Shown here piece after piece: positions 35,746 to 40,973 of a DNA stretch of 40,973 nt. The notes beneath the pieces were generated by a model. That model saw nothing but the letters and a program-made list of their open reading frames with translations, did no database searches and was not told where the DNA came from. Within the stretch, counting starts at the first letter, position 1; each line of letters opens with the position of its first letter. The DNA is from an uncultured bacterium (GTDB lineage Bacteria; Cyanobacteriota; Vampirovibrionia; Gastranaerophilales; Gastranaerophilaceae). The translations under genes and the position numbers were made by a program. The DNA lies in the NCBI GenBank assembly GCA_902766105.1, contig CACXCI010000009.1, forward strand, positions 1 to 40,973, written 5' to 3'.

Positions 35746-38061
35746 ATGAACAAAAAATTAATTTTAGCAGCAATCGCTGTAGCTTTAACAGCAAGCTGTG
35801 CTCAAGCAACAAACATTACCGGTGTTACAGGCAACAATGGTGTTTATAACATCAAACCGGAACACTATAGCGGAAATGCAGGCTATAGACAATACACAAA
35901 CTTTACACTTGATAAAGGTGATGTAGCAAACTTAGAATTTGTAAGAAACGGAAAAGCTAATCCGGACACATTCGTAAACCTTGTTAACAACAAAGTTAAC
36001 ATCAACGGTTTATTAAATACTACAAGAAACGGAGCTTTCTACAATGGTCATGCCGTATTTATTACACCGGGCGGATTTGTTGTAGGTTCATCAGGCGTTT
36101 TGAATGTCGGAAGATTATCTGTTGCAACACCAACAGCTAAAAAATACAAAGAATTAACCGATGAATACGAAAAAACAACAGCTCAATACCAAAAAATCGG
36201 TCAACAAATTTCAAAATTAACTCAAAACAGCACCGGTGAAGCAGGCGCAGCAGATATTACTATCAACGGTAAAGTATTTGCCCGTAACGGTGTTGAAATG
36301 ACCGGTAAAAATGTTAATATTTCAGACGCAGTTTTCAATGGTGTACCTACCGATAAACTGAATGATTACAATAGAGTATTAACAAGCGAAGATCAGGCAA
36401 AAGCTATGTTTAATGCTTTGGTCAATACAGACGGTTTAGTACCGGAATGGCAAGGCGAAAGCGAAGATTTTATTACTAAATTCGAACCTAACGGTTCAAG
36501 AATTTTAATTAAATCTACAAATGGCATGAACGTTTCAGGTTCTGTTGCTAACGGTGCAGGAAATGTTTATTTAACAAACAATGGCGCTGACGGAATGAAA
36601 GTTAGCGGAAATGTTGATGCATACAACTTAGCTAGACTATACAGCACAAAAGGTGATTTAACAGTTAATGGTAATGCTGTTGTTCAAGGCAGATTTGATA
36701 GTGCTGTTATACAAAATAAAGGTAATAACTTAACATTAGGGAAAAATACAAACGTAAAATCTAATAATAATGTTGAAGTAATCAATCAAGGCTCCGGAAG
36801 ATTGACAGCATCCGGAGATATCAGCAACGGATATGATCCAAGCGCTGGTGGCAAAGGGCATATTGCACTAATCAACAAAGGTTCAGGTATGACTGTTGAA
36901 GGCAATATCTCTTCAAATAAATTGAATGATGCGGGTGAAGTTGCAATTACTAACCACAACGGCGATTTAATTGTAAACGGCAGAATTGACAATAACGGAA
37001 ATCTTGGCATAATTAACTATGGTTCAGGTGCAACAATTACTAAAAATGCCGATATTGAAAACATAGGTAAAATCAAAATCGCTAACACAGGTGCTAATGG
37101 CTTAACCGTTGTTGGTAAAGTAAATAACGATGGTGAAATTCGTATCTACAATGATAACGGAAGATTAAAATTTACTACAGATTCCGCTAACATGACAGCT
37201 GCTAGTATTGCAAATAAAAACGGTAAATTATATATTGCATCAAGAAAAGAAGGTACCGGTATTGAAATGTCATCAAAAGCAGCTATTGTGAACGAAAACG
37301 GTAATATCGTTATCAGAAATTCAGGACAAAAAACAGCTGCAGGTACAAGAGGTACAGACCTTCAAGGTACTATAAAAACTTCTAACGGTACTATCGCTAT
37401 TAACAATGATTTTGGTGATATGTATGTTTCAGGTGATATTTCTACAACAAAAGGTAATATGGGTATCATCAACAGAAAACACGGCGGTGAAATGCTATTA
37501 TCAAGCAATGGTAAAGTTAGCGTTACTGACGGTAACTTAAATATCAAAAACTATGGAACAGGCGATATGACAGTTAACAGCGAAATCAATCACAATGGAC
37601 GTGTTAACGTATTAGCTAATGCAGGTGCATTACAATTAGGCGCTAAAGTTCACAACAACAGCGGTAAGTTAAGTGATAACGGCGGCTTCTATGCAGCAGC
37701 AAGAGCTAAAGGTACAGGCGTTAATGTAACAAGTGAATTTGCTGTTGACGGCAACGGTGAAGTTCTTATCAAAAACATCTCCGGAGAAAACGGCTTACGC
37801 TACAACGGAAAAATCAATACAACAAATAACCAAGCAGCTTTGGTTAACAAAAAAGGTAATATGGATATTTACGGCAGCGTAACAACAACGAATGCACCAG
37901 TTATAATCTCTAACCAAGGAAAAGGTTTAACAGTTTATAATTCAGCCGTTCTTAACAGCGGTACAGAAGGGACATTGGTTAACACCGGTTCTGAAGAAGG
38001 ATTAATTGGTACGGGCGCTACATACAACAACATGAAAATATACGAACAATTGAAAAAATAA
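35746..38061 (+). CDS. FHA/TPS-domain exoprotein, paralogue 1
   Basis: A 771-aa secreted protein. The signal peptide MNKKLILAAIAVALTASCAQA is followed by a haemagglutination-activity (TPS) domain (about 25-150) with NPDTFVNLVNNKVNINGL, then HAVFITPGGFVVGSSGVLNV. From about 240 to 750 it consists of short glycine/asparagine-rich repeats of the kind GxVxxxGxxxIxNxGxGxxV, predicted to fold as a right-handed beta-helix fibre. There is no C-terminal beta-barrel, LPXTG or PEP-CTERM sorting signal; it ends with a short EQLKK tail. No TpsB transporter is in the window. It is closely related along its whole length to the next gene. A role as adhesin or surface filament is inferred. Confidence 0.8.
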   Translation: MNKKLILAAIAVALTASCAQATNITGVTGNNGVYNIKPEHYSGNAGYRQYTNFTLDKGDVANLEFVRNGKANPDTFVNLVNNKVNINGLLNTTRNGAFYNGHAVFITPGGFVVGSSGVLNVGRLSVATPTAKKYKELTDEYEKTTAQYQKIGQQISKLTQNSTGEAGAADITINGKVFARNGVEMTGKNVNISDAVFNGVPTDKLNDYNRVLTSEDQAKAMFNALVNTDGLVPEWQGESEDFITKFEPNGSRILIKSTNGMNVSGSVANGAGNVYLTNNGADGMKVSGNVDAYNLARLYSTKGDLTVNGNAVVQGRFDSAVIQNKGNNLTLGKNTNVKSNNNVEVINQGSGRLTASGDISNGYDPSAGGKGHIALINKGSGMTVEGNISSNKLNDAGEVAITNHNGDLIVNGRIDNNGNLGIINYGSGATITKNADIENIGKIKIANTGANGLTVVGKVNNDGEIRIYNDNGRLKFTTDSANMTAASIANKNGKLYIASRKEGTGIEMSSKAAIVNENGNIVIRNSGQKTAAGTRGTDLQGTIKTSNGTIAINNDFGDMYVSGDISTTKGNMGIINRKHGGEMLLSSNGKVSVTDGNLNIKNYGTGDMTVNSEINHNGRVNVLANAGALQLGAKVHNNSGKLSDNGGFYAAARAKGTGVNVTSEFAVDGNGEVLIKNISGENGLRYNGKINTTNNQAALVNKKGNMDIYGSVTTTNAPVIISNQGKGLTVYNSAVLNSGTEGTLVNTGSEEGLIGTGATYNNMKIYEQLKK

Positions 38062-38090
38062 TTACCTTAGTTCATTTAATAAATTATAAA

Positions 38091-38126
38091 AAAATAGCGT
38101 ATCTGAATTTTCGGATACGCTATTTT
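38091..38126 (+). terminator. Intrinsic terminator
   Basis: A near-perfect stem (AAAATAGCGTATC / GATACGCTATTTT, extendable by two pairs to a 6-nt loop) 30 bp after the first exoprotein gene. Its 3' arm ends in TATTTT. Confidence 0.85.
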
Positions 38127-38404
38127 GATAAATATGTTTATTAAGAAAAATTAACAATCTTAATTCCCTGAAAATTCAAAGTATATCAGGTATAACTAAG
38201 CTTTTTTCAACTAAATCATATTATTAAGAAATGTAATAATTTATAAAGACATGGAAAAAAAATACCGACCAAGGGTTTATATATAATATAGAGTATATAC
38301 TAAAGATATACAAATGCCCGATAGTACGAGTGTGCGCAAACAGAAAGACATTTACCAAGAATGATTATGAGAAAAAAGAAAAATACACGAATAAAGGAGA
38401 TTGT
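38127..38404 (+). promoter_or_regulatory. Leader region of the second exoprotein gene
   Basis: 278 bp without a convincing gene. The first part is AT-rich, with a TATAAT at 38282-38287 flanked by GTATATAC-like dyads, a plausible promoter but without a clear -35. From 38314 a GC-richer patch (ATGCCCGATAGTACGAGTGTG, split here as motif only) may be a structured 5' leader. AAAGGAGATTGT supplies the ribosome-binding site. It differs from the leader of paralogue 1, so the two may be regulated separately. Confidence 0.35.
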
Positions 38405-40753
38405 ATGAACAGAAAGTTAATCTTAGCAGCTATTGCTGTAGCGTTGACTGCCGGATGTGCAGCACAAGCAACAAACATTTCAGGAGCAACAAATAACGGA
38501 AATATTTATTCGGTAAAACCTGAACATTTCAGCGGGAACGCAGGATATCGAAGATACGAAAACTTTTCTCTGGACAGAGGACACGTATTGAACTTGGAAT
38601 TTATCAGAGAACAAGCTGGAAAAGCAAATCCTGATACTTTTGTAAACTTGGTTGATTCAAAGGTAAACATTAACGGTTTGGTCAACACAACAAGAAACGG
38701 GGCATTTTATAATGGGCATGCGGTGTTTATTGCGCCAAACGGATTTGTTGTAGGCTCATCAGGCGTTTTGAATGTAGGAAGATTGTCAGTATCAACACCT
38801 ACAAGTAACACATATAATAAATTATTAAGCCACGATGGTAAAAACTTTGGTGATGCTGATTTCAATTATGCAGAAGCAATCGGACATAATCTGTCAAAAT
38901 TAACACAAAATTCTGACGCAAATTTACCTGCAGGCGCATCAGAGGTAGCAATCCACGGCTTAGTATTAACGAATAAAGGTGCAGAAATGAGCGGTAATAC
39001 AGTTAACGTTTCAGGGCATCTGGTAAACGGGGTTAAAAACCAAACAGCATTGACAACAGAAGAGGCTGCAAATAACTTGTTCACCTCACTTGTTAATACA
39101 AACGGCACATTAAAAGATGCTTCAAAATTTGAAATTAACGGCTCAAGAATATTACTCAAATCTGCGGAAGATATGTCAGTATCAGGTTCAGTTACAAATG
39201 GAGCTGTAGCAGCAAACAATAACATATCAACAAAAGGAACCTTCTTAACAAACAACGGAACCGGCGGAATGGTTGTAAGCGGTAAAGTTTATGATAATTC
39301 ACAAGTAAGACTTTATAACAAGGCCGGTAAACTTGAAATTAATAACGGCGCAGAAATTAATGCTAAACATGCAATTGCTCACAATTTGAGCGGTACAAAC
39401 TTAACACTTAACAGCGGTGCAAAAATTACAGCAACAGACAAAGCACAGGTTGTAAACAACGGCACAGGTAACTTGACATTAGCTGAAGGTTCAACTGTTC
39501 AAGCACCTAAAGTCGAAATTATAAATGATGGTAATGGCAAATTATCAGCATCTGGAACTATCAATGCAGATGGCGAACTTGCATTCAGAAACAACGGCGT
39601 TTCAATGCTGATTGAAGGTACTGCAACAAATAATTCAGGTGAAACTGCAATTCGCAATAAAAACGGTAATGCAACAATCAACGGCAATATTGAAAATCAA
39701 GGCAATATGGGCATAATAAACGAAGGCGGCGACTTGGAATTAAGCTCAACTTCTAATATAACAAATGAAGGCAAATTAAAAATTGCAAGCACAAAAGATG
39801 CAACAGGCGATATGAACCTGAACGGAAAAGTAGATAATGCCGGCGAAATTCGTATCTATAATGACCATGGAAGACTTGCTTTTGGTGTAACATCTAATAT
39901 CGCAAACGAAAACGGTAAGTTATATATCGTATCAAGAAAAGAAGGCACCGGTATTGAACAAGCAGCAAGCTCATCAATTACAAACCAAAACGGCAATATT
40001 GTTATAAGAAACTCAGGCACAAAAACAGCGAAAACGGAAAAAGGCTTAGACCTAAAAGGTACAATCAAAACAACAGACGGTGTAATTGCCATAAACAATG
40101 ACTTTGGCGACATGTACGTATCAAGTGATGTAACAGCACAAAGAGGAAACGTTGGGATTATCAACCGCAGCGGCGGCAATAATATGTCAACCAATGGCAA
40201 AGTAACAGTTACAGACGGCAACTTGAATATCAAAAATTACGGAATGGGTAATATGTCCGTAAATTCAGAGATTACACATGACGGGCGAGTTAACGTATTA
40301 GCTAACGCAGGTGCATTACAATTGGGAGCTAAAGTACACAACAATAGCGGAGCTTTAGGTGAAAATGGCGGATTCTATGCAGCTGCAAGAGCAAACGGAA
40401 CCGGAGTTAAAGTAACAAGCGAATTTGTTGTTGACGGAAACGGCGAAGTCCTAATTAAAAATATTACAGGCAACAACGGTTTGGAATATGAAGGCACAAT
40501 CAATACGACAAACCACCAAGCTGCGCTGGTAAATAAAAAAGGCAATATGACAGTAGCAGGCAATATAAAAACAACAAAAGCACCTATAGTCATATCAAAC
40601 CAAGGTAAGAAACTAACAGTCAGCAATTCAGCAAACTTGAATAGCGGAACACAAGGGGTATTGGTAAATACCGGTTCTGAAAAAGCTGACTTTGGTAATC
40701 CAACCTTAAATAATATAAAAACACTTGAACAACTAAATTACGCAGGAAACTAA
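38405..40753 (+). CDS. FHA/TPS-domain exoprotein, paralogue 2
   Basis: A 782-aa paralogue of the preceding gene with the same order: signal peptide MNRKLILAAIAVALTAGCAAQA, TPS domain (NPDTFVNLVDSKVNINGL; GFVVGSSGVLNVGRLSV) and Asn/Gly-rich beta-helix repeats to the C-terminus. The ATG at 38405 is chosen because AAAGGAG stands at the right distance; the in-frame extension to 38330 is non-coding in character. The C-terminal third is most similar to paralogue 1 (for example RVNVLANAGALQLGAK in both), while the segment after the TPS domain is diverged and has different insertions. No anchor or TpsB partner is visible. Confidence 0.8.
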   Translation: MNRKLILAAIAVALTAGCAAQATNISGATNNGNIYSVKPEHFSGNAGYRRYENFSLDRGHVLNLEFIREQAGKANPDTFVNLVDSKVNINGLVNTTRNGAFYNGHAVFIAPNGFVVGSSGVLNVGRLSVSTPTSNTYNKLLSHDGKNFGDADFNYAEAIGHNLSKLTQNSDANLPAGASEVAIHGLVLTNKGAEMSGNTVNVSGHLVNGVKNQTALTTEEAANNLFTSLVNTNGTLKDASKFEINGSRILLKSAEDMSVSGSVTNGAVAANNNISTKGTFLTNNGTGGMVVSGKVYDNSQVRLYNKAGKLEINNGAEINAKHAIAHNLSGTNLTLNSGAKITATDKAQVVNNGTGNLTLAEGSTVQAPKVEIINDGNGKLSASGTINADGELAFRNNGVSMLIEGTATNNSGETAIRNKNGNATINGNIENQGNMGIINEGGDLELSSTSNITNEGKLKIASTKDATGDMNLNGKVDNAGEIRIYNDHGRLAFGVTSNIANENGKLYIVSRKEGTGIEQAASSSITNQNGNIVIRNSGTKTAKTEKGLDLKGTIKTTDGVIAINNDFGDMYVSSDVTAQRGNVGIINRSGGNNMSTNGKVTVTDGNLNIKNYGMGNMSVNSEITHDGRVNVLANAGALQLGAKVHNNSGALGENGGFYAAARANGTGVKVTSEFVVDGNGEVLIKNITGNNGLEYEGTINTTNHQAALVNKKGNMTVAGNIKTTKAPIVISNQGKKLTVSNSANLNSGTQGVLVNTGSEKADFGNPTLNNIKTLEQLNYAGN

Positions 40754-40778
40754 AAAATTATTTCTGAACATACAATGG

Positions 40779-40809
40779 GAATCGGGTTCTAAAATAGAGC
40801 CCGATTTTT
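40779..40809 (+). terminator. Intrinsic terminator
   Basis: A 12-bp stem (AATCGGGTTCTA / TAGAGCCCGATT, one G-T wobble, AAA loop) followed by TTTTC, 25 bp after the second exoprotein gene. Confidence 0.88.
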
Positions 40810-40828
40810 CAATGTAAATAGATTACAC

Positions 40829-40857
40829 TTGATTTTAATTTTTTAGCGTTACATAAT
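40829..40857 (+). promoter_or_regulatory. Predicted promoter of tRNA-fMet
   Basis: TTGATT (40829-40834) and CATAAT (40852-40857) with a 17-bp spacer, about 40 bp upstream of the tRNA and downstream of the exoprotein terminator. Confidence 0.6.
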
Positions 40858-40898
40858 ATGGATGTTGAAAGTATTTCAGCAAAATAAAAATTAAATAA

Positions 40899-40973
<75 letters not shown>

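Noticed and set aside
35746..35815. Lipoprotein signal in the two exoproteins (TASC and TAGC near the signal end)
   Set aside because: The residue at -3 is Thr, which does not fit the lipobox, and a normal signal peptidase I site (AQA) follows directly.
38127..38404. c-di-GMP (GEMM) riboswitch in the leader of the second exoprotein gene
   Set aside because: It was tempting because a c-di-GMP cyclase is in the window, but the conserved GEMM blocks are absent.

Overview
The window is a 41-kb piece of an AT-rich bacterial chromosome. It carries mostly single-copy housekeeping genes, with no phage, plasmid or insertion-sequence genes. TonB-like C-terminal domains, a TPS-type (filamentous haemagglutinin-like) adhesin pair and periplasmic-looking VWA proteins indicate a diderm envelope. 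Low GC, ispE (MEP pathway), a plant/alphaproteobacterial-type glutamate-cysteine ligase, a CHASE2-GGDEF cyclase and the style of the adhesins together suggest a non-photosynthetic relative of Cyanobacteria (Melainabacteria/Vampirovibrionia, Gastranaerophilales-like). That assignment is inference from gene content; no marker phylogeny was run.

Layout. 1-5.8 kb: proC faces a minus-strand block containing a 58-aa ORF, a CHASE2-GGDEF cyclase, a STAND-like NTPase with TPRs, and rsmG. 5.9-8.4 kb: a guanidine-I riboswitch and its guanidinium exporter (gdx) lie directly behind the periplasmic protease ctpA, with tdk upstream. 8.5-13.6 kb: a TrmB-family regulator diverges from a dicarboxylate/amino-acid symporter across an 11-bp inverted repeat, and ileS follows the symporter. 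13.7-17.4 kb: a small membrane protein, dnaB, a 470-bp repeat-filled gap, and a gshA-like gene. 17.5-27.9 kb: rsmA-ispE, an iron-type alcohol dehydrogenase, a small membrane protein, mutS2 diverging from hemW, purB, a repeat- and remnant-containing gap, tgt and ndk. 27.9-35.5 kb: yjbQ, then a tight five-gene operon (glycine-zipper/VirB10-like secreted protein, anchored VWA protein, 8-TM protein, two TonB-like proteins, one with a zinc-ribbon N-terminus) that converges on a secreted VWA protein. 35.7-40.8 kb: two tandem paralogous FHA/TPS-domain exoproteins, each followed by an intrinsic terminator. The window ends inside an initiator tRNA-fMet.

The part most likely to be undescribed is the 28.5-35.5 kb envelope locus next to the paired exoproteins. 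It combines TonB-like proteins, two VWA proteins and a polytopic protein, but no recognisable ExbB/ExbD, TolB or Pal. Other points of note are an IleRS whose HIGH motif reads HVGT, the riboswitch starting about 6 nt after the ctpA stop codon, a mixed tandem repeat array behind dnaB, and apparently leaderless divergent promoters for mutS2 and hemW.
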